DNA from: Citrifermentans bemidjiense Bem
GTDB lineage: Bacteria > Desulfobacterota > Desulfuromonadia > Geobacterales > Geobacteraceae
Length of the DNA: 64,000 nucleotides
Direction of reading: 5' to 3'
Assembly: GCF_000020725.1 (NCBI RefSeq)
Contig: NC_011146.1
Span: 2,045,501-2,109,500, forward strand
Made by a program: the position numbers and the translations under genes. Within the stretch, counting starts at the first letter, position 1. Every line of letters starts with the position of its first letter. Under the pieces are notes generated by a model, which was given only the letters and a program-made list of their open reading frames with translations, ran no database searches and was not told the origin of the DNA. Below, piece after piece: positions 1 to 9,245 of this stretch.

Positions 1-288
1 AGCAGCGCCCCGGACAGGAAGAAGGCATACCTAAACGGCTTCTTGCGTTACGAGCTGGCCCCGCGCCTGAGCGGCTCATTTGTGCTGCTCCTGGACAAGG
101 TGAGCCGCCGGGCCGCGACCGATTATGCCTGCCACCTAAGCGGCACTGCAGGGGTGAGTTATGCCTTCAACGACGACTTCTCCGCCTCGCTCAGCTACAG
201 CTACACCGACTACCGTCGCGACTGGGAGAGCGCGGCCGATGCCAGGGCGACCAACCGGCTGATCCTGGCGCTGAAGAAGCTGTTCTGA
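1..288 (+). CDS. C-terminal end of an outer-membrane beta-barrel protein (5' truncated by the window)
   Basis: The frame is open from base 1 and ends at a TGA, giving the last 95 residues. They show alternating hydrophobic/polar strands with aromatic residues and end in a C-terminal phenylalanine (LKKLF), the usual signature of an outer-membrane beta-barrel. In exosortase EPS loci a barrel protein of the TIGR03016 type commonly sits just before the DUF3473 deacetylase, which is the next gene here. The identification rests on that context plus the barrel-like end. The true start lies outside the window, and a TTG at 43 is only an internal codon. Confidence 0.7.
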   Translation, partial: SSAPDRKKAYLNGFLRYELAPRLSGSFVLLLDKVSRRAATDYACHLSGTAGVSYAFNDDFSASLSYSYTDYRRDWESAADARATNRLILALKKLF

Positions 289-367
289 GGCCCGTGACAA
301 TTCGACCGAAGTTTCCTGCCGGATCCGATCAACAGACCGCGCCCTTTTGGCGCCCGGGAGGTGAAGA

Positions 368-1207
368 GTGTTAAACGCCCTCACCATAGACGTCGAGGAC
401 TACTTCCAGGTAAACGCCTTTGAGCATTACATCCCCCGTGAGAACTGGGACCGCTATCCCCTGCGCGTAGCCGGCAACGTCGCGCGCCTGCTCGACCTTC
501 TGGATGAGTACCAGGTGAAGGCGACCTTCTTCGTGCTGGGGTGGGTTGCGGAGCGCGTACCTGGCACGGTGCGCGAGATCCAGGCTCGCGGCCACGAGGT
601 GGCTTGCCACGGCTACGGCCACCAGCTCATCTTCCGGATCGGCCCGCAGCTTTTCCGCGACGACATCCGCAGGGCCAAAGCGGTGCTCGAGGACATCACC
701 GGTACGGCCGTCCGTGGGTACCGCGCTCCCACCTACTCCATCACCAGGGAATCGCTATGGGCCTTCGACCTGTTGCTGGAGGAAGGTTTCAGCTTCGATT
801 CCAGCGTCTTCCCGGTCTATCACGACACCTACGGGATTCCCGACGCGCCCAGGTTCCCGTACCTGGTGCGGCGCGCGGCAGGGACACTGCAGGAGTTCCC
901 GCTCACCACGCTCCCCTTGAAGCTGGCGGGAAAAAGCGTGCAGCTCCCCATAGCGGGTGGGGGGTACCTGAGGCTTTTGCCGGTAGCGCTCATCAAGTGG
1001 GGCATCGACCGGGTCAATCAGGTGGAGGGAAAGCCGTGCGTCCTCTATCTGCACCCCTGGGAGATCGACCCGGACCAGCCTCGCATCCAGGCAGGGTGGA
1101 AGTCGCGCTTTCGGCACTACAACAACCTCGCAAAGACCGAGGACAAGCTTCGCTACCTGCTCAAGGGGGTCCGCTACGGCACCATGAGCCAGGCGCTGGG
1201 GCTCTAA
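368..1207 (+). CDS. Exosortase-system polysaccharide deacetylase (DUF3473/TIGR03006 type)
   Basis: 279 aa NodB-fold carbohydrate esterase, predicted to remove acetyl groups from the nascent polysaccharide. The N-terminus reads TIDVEDYFQVNAFE, the hallmark of the exosortase-associated subfamily. It supplies the catalytic/metal aspartates, and a CHGYGH zinc-binding motif lies near residue 80. A later RAPTYS motif and a YLHPWEID segment near the C-terminus also fit. The start is GTG at 368, preceded by a strong GGGAGGTGA ribosome site. It sits between a barrel protein and a FemAB-like gene, the normal order in such loci. Family assignment is secure; the substrate is not known. Confidence 0.9.
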   Translation: MLNALTIDVEDYFQVNAFEHYIPRENWDRYPLRVAGNVARLLDLLDEYQVKATFFVLGWVAERVPGTVREIQARGHEVACHGYGHQLIFRIGPQLFRDDIRRAKAVLEDITGTAVRGYRAPTYSITRESLWAFDLLLEEGFSFDSSVFPVYHDTYGIPDAPRFPYLVRRAAGTLQEFPLTTLPLKLAGKSVQLPIAGGGYLRLLPVALIKWGIDRVNQVEGKPCVLYLHPWEIDPDQPRIQAGWKSRFRHYNNLAKTEDKLRYLLKGVRYGTMSQALGL

Positions 1208-1218
1208 AGGAAGGGAGC

Positions 1219-2253
1219 ATGCCAGGGTACCGTGTCATACAAGAACTCGAACCTTCCCGCTGGGACGCCTACGTCGACTCCATGCCGGCTGCGACCTCCT
1301 ACCATTTGAGCGCCTGGGGGAAGATCATAGGTGAGAGCTTCGGGCACCGGACCTATTACCTGGCGGCAGTGGACCAGGCTGGCGAGGTAGCGGGGGTGCT
1401 CCCCCTGGTGCACATGAAGAGCGCTCTCTTTGGCAGCTTCCTGGTCTCCGTCCCCTTCGTGAACTACGGGGGGCTTTTGTGTCGGGACCGCGGCTGCGAA
1501 CAGGCGCTCTTGCGCGAGGCGGAAGAGTTGCGCCAAAGCTGCGGCGCCGAGCATGTGGAGCTGCGCCACCTAGGCGCCGGCATCGAGGGACTACCTTCGC
1601 GGGAGCACAAGGTCACCATGATGCTCCAGTTAAGCAAGGACCCCGTCGAGCAGTGGGCGCTTTTCAACGCGAAACTCAGGAACCAGATCCGCAAGGCTCA
1701 AAAAAGCGGCATCTCCTTCCGGACCGGCGGAGTCGAACTCTTGGATGACTTCTACGACGTCTTTGCCCGCAACATGCGCGACCTGGGGACGCCGGTCTAC
1801 GGCAAGGAATTTTTCGCCAACGTCCTTGGCGCCCTCCCCAGGACCACACGCATCGCGGCGGTGCAGTTGGAGGGGAAGGCGGTCGCCGCCGGGATCCTGT
1901 CGCGCTACAAAAAAAGCATGGAGATGCCCTGGGCCTCCTCCATCGCCGAATACAAGACGCTTTGTCCCAACAACCTCCTCTACTGGGAGTCGATCCGTTT
2001 CGCCATAGCCGAGGGGTGCGCCTCCTTCGACTTCGGGCGCTCCACCCCCAACGAGGGGACCTACAACTTTAAGAAGCAGTGGGGGGCGGAGCCGGTACAG
2101 CTTTACTGGCAGTATCTGCTGGAAAAGGGGAAGGCACTGCCGGAGCTCAATCCCAAGAACCCGAAGTTCCAGGCCGCTATCAGCATTTGGAAACGGCTGC
2201 CGGTGGGTCTGACCAGGCTGATCGGCCCAGCGATCGTGCGCAACATCCCGTGA
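1219..2253 (+). CDS. FemAB-like acyltransferase, exosortase/PEP-CTERM system-associated
   Basis: 344 aa protein of the FemAB/GNAT superfamily, matching the type that accompanies exosortase loci (TIGR03019). Recognisable parts are the N-terminal YHLSAWGKIIGESFGH segment, the central KLRNQIRKAQKSGI block and the C-terminal DFGRSTPNEGTYNFKKQWGA block, typical of these peptidoglycan-bridge-enzyme relatives. The frame is open far upstream, but the ATG at 1219, just after the deacetylase stop and preceded by AAGGAAGGGAG, is the likely start. It probably adds an amino-acid or acyl group to the polysaccharide or its lipid-linked precursor. The acceptor is unknown. Confidence 0.88.
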   Translation: MPGYRVIQELEPSRWDAYVDSMPAATSYHLSAWGKIIGESFGHRTYYLAAVDQAGEVAGVLPLVHMKSALFGSFLVSVPFVNYGGLLCRDRGCEQALLREAEELRQSCGAEHVELRHLGAGIEGLPSREHKVTMMLQLSKDPVEQWALFNAKLRNQIRKAQKSGISFRTGGVELLDDFYDVFARNMRDLGTPVYGKEFFANVLGALPRTTRIAAVQLEGKAVAAGILSRYKKSMEMPWASSIAEYKTLCPNNLLYWESIRFAIAEGCASFDFGRSTPNEGTYNFKKQWGAEPVQLYWQYLLEKGKALPELNPKNPKFQAAISIWKRLPVGLTRLIGPAIVRNIP

Positions 2254-2259
2254 GGACCC

Positions 2260-3195
2260 ATGCACTTTTCCGTGATCATACCGGCAAAAAATGAAAGGGA
2301 GAACATCGGGCGCTGCCTCGACTCCATCTTCCAGGTCGACTGGGACCCGGAGGAGTACGAGGTCATCGTGATCGATAACGGCTCCAGCGACGACACACCG
2401 CTGCTCGCCGCCCAGAAAGGTGCCAAGGTCTACCTGCAGCCGGATCTCACCATTTCCGGCTTGCGTAACTTCGGGGCTTCCATGGCCAAGGGTGAACTCC
2501 TTGCCTTCATGGACGCAGACTGCACCGTGGAGCCCTCGTGGCTGCGTGCGGCCTCGAGATATCTAGGCACCGAGGATATCGTCTGCTTCGGCAGCCCCCC
2601 GCAGGTCCCTCCAGAAGCGACCTGGGTACAACAGGCCTGGTACCAGGTGCGCAGGAAGAAGGAAGAGGTAGGGGAAACCGCGTGGCTTGAGTCGATGAAC
2701 ATGTTCGTGCGCCGGGTGGCCTTTTCCCGCTGCCAAGGCTTCGACGAGCATCTTGCCACTTGCGAGGATTACGACATCTCGCTGAGGCTAAAGGCGCTGG
2801 GGAAGGTGATAACCGATTCACGTGTGGTGGCCTACCATTACGGGGAAGCCCGTACTATCTCCCATTTTTTCCGCAAGGAGAGGTGGCGGGGTATAGGGAA
2901 TCTCAAGGGCGTTCTTCGTCACGGGGTGAAGGCCGGGGAACTCCCCAGCATCCTTTTGCCGGTGCTGCACTGCCTGGCGCTTTTTTTCCTGCCGCTGGCA
3001 CTTTTGCTTCCGGCTTCCCTAGGGGCGGCAACCCCCGCTTTTCTAGCCGTGTTTTTCATAGGCTGGCAGGCGTTCTTGCTCTTTGTCTCTTTTGTCAGGT
3101 ATTACCGCATGGCTCCGCGCCACGTCCACCAGATATACGTGCTTTTGAACGTCTACTACCTGGCCCGTGGCATCGCGATGTTGAGGCAACCGTAA
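2260..3195 (+). CDS. Family 2 glycosyltransferase with C-terminal membrane segments
   Basis: 311 aa. The N-terminal GT-A domain opens with SVIIPAKNERENIGRC, has a VIVIDNGSSDDT nucleotide-binding loop and a metal-binding FMDADCTVE (DxD) motif near residue 85. An ED acid pair (CEDYDISLRLKALG) follows near residue 168. From about residue 225 there are two to three hydrophobic segments, so the protein is anchored in the inner membrane with the catalytic domain in the cytoplasm. Its stop codon overlaps the ATG of the next gene (taATG), indicating translational coupling. It resembles the GT2 at 26208-27155 in architecture. Confidence 0.9.
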   Translation: MHFSVIIPAKNERENIGRCLDSIFQVDWDPEEYEVIVIDNGSSDDTPLLAAQKGAKVYLQPDLTISGLRNFGASMAKGELLAFMDADCTVEPSWLRAASRYLGTEDIVCFGSPPQVPPEATWVQQAWYQVRRKKEEVGETAWLESMNMFVRRVAFSRCQGFDEHLATCEDYDISLRLKALGKVITDSRVVAYHYGEARTISHFFRKERWRGIGNLKGVLRHGVKAGELPSILLPVLHCLALFFLPLALLLPASLGAATPAFLAVFFIGWQAFLLFVSFVRYYRMAPRHVHQIYVLLNVYYLARGIAMLRQP

Positions 3196-5603
3196 TGGTA
3201 TGGACCGAAATCACCATGATTGCGCTGCTTTTGCTCCTGGCCTACATATACCTGGGGTACCCGCTACTTCTTTGCCTGCTGGCGCGCCTCATCCCCACGA
3301 CCCACCGTACCGATGACGGTTTTCTTCCCACGGTCACTCTGGTCATTTCCGCCTACAACGAAAAAGGGGTTATCAGGGCGAAACTGGAAAATTCGCTGGC
3401 CCTTGACTACCCGCAGGAAAGGCTCTCCATCTTGGTCGTGTCCGACTGCTCCAGCGACGGGACTGACACGGAGGTGCTCTCTTTCTCGGACAAAGGGGTG
3501 AAGCTCATGAGGGCAGAGGAGCGCCGGGGGAAGACGTCGGCCATCAACACGGCGCTTGCCTGTGTCGATAGTGAGATGGTGGTCTTCTCCGACGCCAACG
3601 CCATCTACGACGCAACGGCCATCCGCCGGTTGGTGCGGCATTTCGTCGATCCAAGCATTGGTTACGTCGTCGGATGCGCCCGATACGTGGAGGAGACCGT
3701 CAGCGCCGCCGGCGGCAGCGAAAGTACTTACTGGGACCTCGAGGTGATGCTGAAACGGTGGGAATCGCGCCTTTCATCAGTGGTTGGAGGGGACGGAGCC
3801 ATCTATGCGATTCGCCGCTCGCTATACGAGCCACTTAAGGAAGAGGACATCAACGACTTCGTCAACCCCCTTCAGATCGTCGCCAAGGGGTACCGCGGCG
3901 TCTTCGACGAGGAGGCGTGGTGCGTGGAGCGTCCCGCCGGTGAATTCCATAAGGAGTTTTCCCGAAAGGTGCGTATCGTGAACCGCAGTTTCAGCGGGTT
4001 TTTGCGGGTGCCCCGGGCGGCGAACCCAATGGTCACTGGAGCCTTTGCCTGGCAGCTCGTTTCCCACAAGCTCCTGCGCTGGTTTTCCCCCTGTTTTCTC
4101 GGCCTGTTTTTTGTCTTCCTGGTGCTGAACCGGCTGCTGTATTCTGCCTCCCTCACTGGAGAGGTTTTGCTGACCTTGACTGCGATGGGTGCGTTCATCT
4201 CCATGCTCGGCGCGCTCCTGAACCGTTTCTGGCGGGTCCCCCTGCCGCTGCTCCTTCCTTACTACTTCGTACTGGTGAATACGGCCTCCGCCCTCGGGGT
4301 GTTTTATCGCCTGTTGGGCCGGACCATAGTGACCTGGAGCACTGTAAGGGAGGGGGAGGCTGCTCCCCCGCCAGCGCCGCTTTTGCCGCGCTTGGCCCTT
4401 CTCTGCGTCGCGGTGCTGCTCGTGGTTACGGCAAGCGGGGTGGCGCTGGATGAGGATGCCCTCGGCGCGGCTGCCATTCTGCTGATGCTCCTGCTGGTTC
4501 ACACATTCGTCGGTTACCAGTTACTTTTGCTGCCGCTGTCGCGTCTCTCACGCAGAAAACCAGCTCGGGACGAAAGCTACACCCCCATGGTCACTCTGCT
4601 GGTTGTCGCCTATAACGAGGCGAAGGTGATCGAGAAAAAGCTCTTGAACTCTCTGGAACTGGAGTATCCCAGCGACCGGCTGCGCATCCTTGTCGCCTCG
4701 GACGGCTCCAAGGATGGCACCGACGAGATTGTCTCCCGATTCCTGGACAGGGGGGTCGAGCTCATCTCCTTTCCGGGAAACCGCGGGAAGATTTCCGCCC
4801 TGAACGACGCCATGCGGCAGATCAACTCTGACATCGTCGTTCTATCCGACGCAAACGTCTACTACATGCCCAACGCCATCAGGAAACTAGTGCGAAACTT
4901 CGCCGACCCGGAGGTCGGCGCGGTTTCGGGTAGGGTGGTGCTCATAAATGACAGCCTGAGTTATAGCGCAGCCGAGAAGTCCTATTACTCCATCGAGCAC
5001 CTGATACAGGAACTGGAGGGAAGTCTCGGTGCTCTCATCGGCGCGGACGGCGCCATGTACGCTATCCGCAGGCAGCTCTTCACCCCCCCAAGCCCCGATA
5101 CCATCCTCGACGATTTGGTAATCGCGATGGGCATTGCCCGGCAAGGGCACTTGGTCATGCACGAAAAAGAGGCGCTTGGATTCGAGGAGAACCTGTTGGA
5201 GATAGTGGGGGAGTTCCGCCGCAAAGTGAGGATCATTGCCGGCGGCTACCAATGCCTCTTGCGCGGGGACGTGATTCCCAGGCTGTCCCAGCCGCTGCTC
5301 ATGTTCTGCTTCACCTCCCATAAACTGCTGCGCTGGGTGAGCGGTTACCTGCTCGTTGCTTTGGTTGGAGTGCTGGTGCAGATCCAACTGCGCCATTCAT
5401 CATCCAAATATGCGCTGGTGTTGGCAGCACTGCTTGTCGCCCTCGTCCTGGCTTTGCTGGTGCAACTGTTTCCGAGGATGAAGTCGCTCAAGATCGCATC
5501 CCTTTGCCACTACTTCTATATGCTGATGGCCGCCTCGCTGCTCGGGGGGTACCGCGGTGTTACCGGTAGACAGAAGGTGACCTGGCGTGGGGGGACGGCC
5601 TGA
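3195..5603 (+). CDS. Tandem (fused) two-domain family 2 glycosyltransferase, membrane protein
   Basis: 802 aa protein made of two homologous halves. Half 1 has an N-terminal TM helix, then a GT2 domain (VTLVISAYNEKGVI, VSDCSSDGTD, FSDANAIYD, GGDGAIYAIRR), then TM segments. Half 2 repeats the plan from about residue 420: TM segment, GT2 domain (VTLLVVAYNEAKVI, ASDGSKDGTD, LSDANVYYM, GADGAMYAIRR) and C-terminal TM helices. Both halves keep the nucleotide-binding and catalytic motifs, so two transfers, or a processive alternating activity, are possible. The frame is open from 2760, but the ATG at 3195, overlapping the preceding stop, fits the operon. Most family members carry one such unit, so this looks like an in-frame duplication and fusion. 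Confidence 0.88.
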   Translation: MVWTEITMIALLLLLAYIYLGYPLLLCLLARLIPTTHRTDDGFLPTVTLVISAYNEKGVIRAKLENSLALDYPQERLSILVVSDCSSDGTDTEVLSFSDKGVKLMRAEERRGKTSAINTALACVDSEMVVFSDANAIYDATAIRRLVRHFVDPSIGYVVGCARYVEETVSAAGGSESTYWDLEVMLKRWESRLSSVVGGDGAIYAIRRSLYEPLKEEDINDFVNPLQIVAKGYRGVFDEEAWCVERPAGEFHKEFSRKVRIVNRSFSGFLRVPRAANPMVTGAFAWQLVSHKLLRWFSPCFLGLFFVFLVLNRLLYSASLTGEVLLTLTAMGAFISMLGALLNRFWRVPLPLLLPYYFVLVNTASALGVFYRLLGRTIVTWSTVREGEAAPPPAPLLPRLALLCVAVLLVVTASGVALDEDALGAAAILLMLLLVHTFVGYQLLLLPLSRLSRRKPARDESYTPMVTLLVVAYNEAKVIEKKLLNSLELEYPSDRLRILVASDGSKDGTDEIVSRFLDRGVELISFPGNRGKISALNDAMRQINSDIVVLSDANVYYMPNAIRKLVRNFADPEVGAVSGRVVLINDSLSYSAAEKSYYSIEHLIQELEGSLGALIGADGAMYAIRRQLFTPPSPDTILDDLVIAMGIARQGHLVMHEKEALGFEENLLEIVGEFRRKVRIIAGGYQCLLRGDVIPRLSQPLLMFCFTSHKLLRWVSGYLLVALVGVLVQIQLRHSSSKYALVLAALLVALVLALLVQLFPRMKSLKIASLCHYFYMLMAASLLGGYRGVTGRQKVTWRGGTA

Positions 5604-7492
5604 TGTGTGGCATAGCCGGCTTCTTCAGAACCCTCTGTCCGGAGGGGGACACGCGCCTTTTGCGGCGGATGGGGGAGGTGATCAGCCACCGCGGTCCCGA
5701 CGCCTCCGGCGAATTCCTCGATGAAGAGGTGGGGCTTTCCCACAGAAGGCTAAGCATCCTGGACCTTTCCCCCCTGGGGAACCAGCCGATGCACTCCCTG
5801 GACGGAAGGTACGTCATCGTCTTCAACGGCGAGATCTACAACTTCCTGGAATTGCGCGGGGAACTGGAGCGCGAAGGGGTCTCGTTCAGGAGCAGGACCG
5901 ATACCGAGGTGATACTTGCCCTCTACGCCAGGGAAGGGGTGGCGTGCTTGAAGCGCCTGAACGGCATGTTCGCTTTCGCCCTTTGGGACCGGGACACAAA
6001 GACGCTCCTTTTGGCTCGGGACCGGATCGGCAAGAAGCCTTTGTACTACTACCATGCCGGCGGGGATCGGATCGCCTTCGCCTCGGAGATAAAGTCGCTC
6101 CTCGAGGTCCCGGGGGTGGAGCGGCAGGTTGAGCCGACGGCGGTGGCGGACTACCTGAAGTACCTCTACATCCCGGCTCCGAAGACCATCTACCGGCGTC
6201 TCTACAAGCTCCCCCCCGCCCACTGCCTGGAACTCAAGGCGGGAGAAGAGCCACGGATCCGCGAGTATTGGGATGTGGAGTTCAAGGCCGACTACGGGCT
6301 GACCCCCGAGGCGGCGGAAGAAGAGCTTTTGGACCTGCTGCAAAAGGCGACCGCCTGCCGCATGATCGCCGACGTGCCGCTGGGGGCCTTTCTTTCCGGC
6401 GGGGTCGACTCCAGCGCCGTGGTGGCGCTCATGGCGCGCGCGGCGCAGGAGCCGGTGAAAACCTGCTCCATAGGCTTCGACGACAAGCGCCACGACGAGA
6501 CCCCCTACGCCCGCGAGGTGGCACGGCTTTTTGCAACCGAGCACAAGGAGTACCGGGTCAGCGCCGACCTGGCCGGGACGGTGGCCCTCTTGCCTCGCTT
6601 CTTCGATGAGCCGTTCGCCGACTCTTCGGCGCTTCCCACCTACCACGTCTCGCGCCTGGCGCGGCAGTCGGTGACGGTGGCGCTCGCTGGAGACGGCGGC
6701 GACGAGAGCTTCGCTGGGTACCAGAAGTACGCCATCGAGCTGAAGGAGGATCTGGCGCGGCGCGCGGTCCCCAGGGCGCTTCTTTCCCTGATCGGCAAGG
6801 CGGCAGGCGCCGCGTCGCACCCGCTTTTGAGAAAGGTGCGCTCCCTCACCACGAGCGCCCTTATGGAGCCGGCCGCAGCCTACTACCGGACCAACACCTT
6901 CGTGGAGGACGACCTTCTGGCGGAACTTTTGTCGGAGCCTTTCCGGCGGGCCTGCGCCGGTTACGACCCCGCCGAGCAGACCACGCGCTACTTCAGCCGG
7001 ATGCAGGGGGCGGATCACGTGACCGCCATGCTCTACACCGACCTGAAGAGCTACCTCCCGGGGGACATCCTGGTCAAGGTGGACCGGATGAGCATGGCGC
7101 ACTCGCTCGAGGTGAGGGCCCCCTTTCTGGACTACCGGATCGTCGAGTTCGCCGCGAGGCTTCCCTCCAGCTGGAAGATCTCCGGCGGCGAGAAGAAGAT
7201 CATCCTCAGGAAGGCCTTCGGGCGCCTGCTCCCGGACAGCGTGCTGAACCGCCCCAAGCAGGGGTTCACCGTGCCGCTGGACACCTGGTTCAAAAAGGAG
7301 CTCAGGGAATTCGCCGGCAGCCGGCTTTTGGACGACCCGACGCTGTCGCAGTACCTCTCCCTGAACGTGGTGAGGCGGGTCTGGGAGGAGCACCAGCAGG
7401 ACAGGGCCCGGCACGGCACGCTCCTTTGGAGCCTGTTGATGCTGGCGCTCTGGCACCAGGAGTACCAGGGAGGCGCACCATGTTCGAAGTGA
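5603..7492 (+). CDS. Asparagine-synthase-like amidotransferase, exosortase-associated
   Basis: 629 aa. It starts MCGIAGFF, with Cys2 as the class II glutaminase nucleophile. The N-terminal glutaminase domain runs to about residue 210. The C-terminal synthetase domain has the ATP-pyrophosphatase loop LSGGVDSSAVVALM near residue 263 and a later LAGDGGDESFAGY motif. Length and context fit the exosortase-A-associated amidotransferase subfamily rather than housekeeping AsnB. It presumably amidates a uronic acid or other carboxyl group of the EPS repeat unit, using glutamine-derived ammonia. Its start overlaps the last base of the tandem GT gene. Confidence 0.9.
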   Translation: MCGIAGFFRTLCPEGDTRLLRRMGEVISHRGPDASGEFLDEEVGLSHRRLSILDLSPLGNQPMHSLDGRYVIVFNGEIYNFLELRGELEREGVSFRSRTDTEVILALYAREGVACLKRLNGMFAFALWDRDTKTLLLARDRIGKKPLYYYHAGGDRIAFASEIKSLLEVPGVERQVEPTAVADYLKYLYIPAPKTIYRRLYKLPPAHCLELKAGEEPRIREYWDVEFKADYGLTPEAAEEELLDLLQKATACRMIADVPLGAFLSGGVDSSAVVALMARAAQEPVKTCSIGFDDKRHDETPYAREVARLFATEHKEYRVSADLAGTVALLPRFFDEPFADSSALPTYHVSRLARQSVTVALAGDGGDESFAGYQKYAIELKEDLARRAVPRALLSLIGKAAGAASHPLLRKVRSLTTSALMEPAAAYYRTNTFVEDDLLAELLSEPFRRACAGYDPAEQTTRYFSRMQGADHVTAMLYTDLKSYLPGDILVKVDRMSMAHSLEVRAPFLDYRIVEFAARLPSSWKISGGEKKIILRKAFGRLLPDSVLNRPKQGFTVPLDTWFKKELREFAGSRLLDDPTLSQYLSLNVVRRVWEEHQQDRARHGTLLWSLLMLALWHQEYQGGAPCSK

Positions 7493-8007
7493 TCAGAAAG
7501 GACCTGTCCCGGCTCGACCCTGAGGGCAGCGCCTCGCCGAGGACGCTCGTAGCGGGGCTTCTCTCCCAGGGGTTCCAGGCCATCCTCGTCTACCGCTTTT
7601 TCCACTGGCTGCAGCAAAAAGGGTGGTCCGGGCAGCCGCTGCGCTTTTTCTGCGAGCGCTTCATCGAGATCACCGGGGGGATCTCGATACCGGCCAGCTG
7701 CCGCATCGGGGAGGGGTTCCGGATCCACCACTTCGGCGGGATCATCTTCCACCCCACGGTACAGATAGGGCACAACTGCACCCTGTACCAGGGTGTGACC
7801 ATCGGCGACCGCGGGGGGACAGGTGGCGCCGCGAAGATCGGGGACAACGTCCTGATCGGCGCGGGGGCCAAGATCATCGGCGCCATAGAGATAGGTGACA
7901 ACTGCGTGGTGGGCGCGAACGCCGTGGTCACCAGGAGCATGCCGGCGGGGACCACGGCCCTGGGCGCCCCCTGCCGCCTCAAGCACCCGGACGGAAGGAT
8001 CGAATGA
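7480..8007 (+). CDS. Serine-acetyltransferase-like hexapeptide-repeat acyltransferase
   Basis: 175 aa. After an alpha-helical N-terminal part (MFEVIRKDLSRLDPEG) there is a left-handed beta-helix built from hexapeptide repeats (ISIPASCRIGEGFRIHHFGG, VQIGHNCTLYQGVTIGDRGG, AKIGDNVLIGAGAKIIGA). The pattern matches CysE/colanic-acid-type O-acetyltransferases, with the expected HHFGGIIFHP histidine segment. The ATG at 7480 lies inside the end of the amidotransferase gene, and the stop overlaps the next start (ATGA). Given its neighbours it more likely O-acetylates an EPS sugar than serine. Confidence 0.85.
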   Translation: MFEVIRKDLSRLDPEGSASPRTLVAGLLSQGFQAILVYRFFHWLQQKGWSGQPLRFFCERFIEITGGISIPASCRIGEGFRIHHFGGIIFHPTVQIGHNCTLYQGVTIGDRGGTGGAAKIGDNVLIGAGAKIIGAIEIGDNCVVGANAVVTRSMPAGTTALGAPCRLKHPDGRIE

Positions 8008-9245
8008 TGGAGCCGAGACCGACACAAGGGGTGCCGCGGGTGATGGACCTGCGGGGAACCTACAAGGGAGGGGGGGGGCCGGACAAGACGGTCCTGAACT
8101 CGGCGGCGCAGCACGACCCGGTGCGGGTCTACGTGCTGGTGACCTACTTGCACCAGCCCAACGACCACGAGTTCCAGATCCCGGAGATGGCCAAAAAGCT
8201 CGGCATCGACTACGTCGACCTCTGCGACGGGAGCACGCTCGACCTCGCCTGCCTGCGCGGGCTCGCGGCGCTTTTGGACCGGCATCGGCTGGAGGTCGTG
8301 CACGCCCACGACGACAAGACGCTCCTCTATGCCTACATCCTGAGGTTGATGCGCCCGGGGCTGCGCATCCTCTATACCTGCCACTCCCACGCCATCCTCA
8401 AGCGCGAGGATTTCGCCTCTCCTGCCGCCTACCTCAAGTTCCGGGCGCGCCAGAGGCTGCAGATCTGGCTGATGGGTCAATACCTGAAGCCGGTCATCGC
8501 CGTCTCCAACGACACCCGCGACCGGCTGGTGCGAAACGGGCTGGACGAGGCAGGCGTAGCCGTGCTGCATAACGGCATCGACACAGCGGTCTGGCAGCGC
8601 GCCGGGAGCACTCCCGTCCTGCGCCGGGAGCTAGGGATAGGCGAGGGGGGGATGCTGGTGGGGACCGTGGCGCGCATCACCCCGGAAAAAGATCTCGGCA
8701 CCTTCTATCAAGTGGCGCGGCGCGTGGCCTTGGAGCTTCCCGGTGTGCGCTTCGCCATCGTGGGGGACGGCTACGGCGACGAACTGGAGCGGGCGCGGCG
8801 CGAAGTGGCGCGCCTGGGGCTCGAAGAGGTGGTGCATTTCACCGGTCACAGGAATGACCTGCGCGACGTCTACGTCTCCTTCGACGTCTTCCTGATGACC
8901 TCCGTCACCGAAGGACTCCCCAACACGCTCCTGGAGGCGATGGCCCTCGGGGTTCCCTCCGTTTCCACCGACGTGGGCGGGATACCGGAGCTGCTCTACG
9001 ACGGGGAGGGAGGGTACCTGGCACCGGCCGGCGACGCGGAGCGACTGGCGCTGCGGGTGCTCGAGCTTTTGGCCTCGGTTGAGCTGCGTGAGCGCTTCTC
9101 GCGGGAGTGCCGTCAGCGGATCGAGCGGCATTTCTCCTTCGGGCGCCGGGTCCGCTTCATGGAGGATTACTACCACTGGTTTGCCGGCAACGGGGGACTC
9201 CCCGATCCGGCCGCCGCGATGGGGGAGCCAGGACATGCAGGCTAA
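8004..9245 (+). CDS. Family 4 glycosyltransferase (GT-B fold)
   Basis: 413 aa. The N-terminal half has the acceptor-side Rossmann fold, beginning with a glycine-rich loop (YKGGGGPDKTV) encoded across a nine-G tract at 8070-8078. The C-terminal half holds the donor site: GTVARITPEKDLGTFYQVAR, FTGHRNDLRDVYVSFDVFLM and the ExxxxxE-type motif TSVTEGLPNTLLEAMALGVP. Cytoplasmic and retaining by family. It overlaps the acyltransferase gene by four bases, and its end overlaps the next gene by 11 bases. Confidence 0.9.
   Translation: MMEPRPTQGVPRVMDLRGTYKGGGGPDKTVLNSAAQHDPVRVYVLVTYLHQPNDHEFQIPEMAKKLGIDYVDLCDGSTLDLACLRGLAALLDRHRLEVVHAHDDKTLLYAYILRLMRPGLRILYTCHSHAILKREDFASPAAYLKFRARQRLQIWLMGQYLKPVIAVSNDTRDRLVRNGLDEAGVAVLHNGIDTAVWQRAGSTPVLRRELGIGEGGMLVGTVARITPEKDLGTFYQVARRVALELPGVRFAIVGDGYGDELERARREVARLGLEEVVHFTGHRNDLRDVYVSFDVFLMTSVTEGLPNTLLEAMALGVPSVSTDVGGIPELLYDGEGGYLAPAGDAERLALRVLELLASVELRERFSRECRQRIERHFSFGRRVRFMEDYYHWFAGNGGLPDPAAAMGEPGHAG
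8070..8078 (+). repeat. Nine-G homopolymer in a GT4 gene
   Basis: In frame here, inside the glycine loop near the N-terminus; a one-base change would abolish the enzyme. Confidence 0.8.

Noticed and set aside
541-1218. N-terminal extension of the FemAB-like protein
   Set aside because: Overlaps the deacetylase in another frame and has no family similarity; ATG 1219 fits the family start.
2760-3194. N-terminal extension of the tandem glycosyltransferase
   Set aside because: This stretch is the GT2 gene read in another frame; the ATG at 3195 is coupled to the preceding stop.
5750-7456. 568-codon open frame on the minus strand
   Set aside because: Antisense to the amidotransferase gene; low-complexity Arg/Gly-rich translation without motifs.
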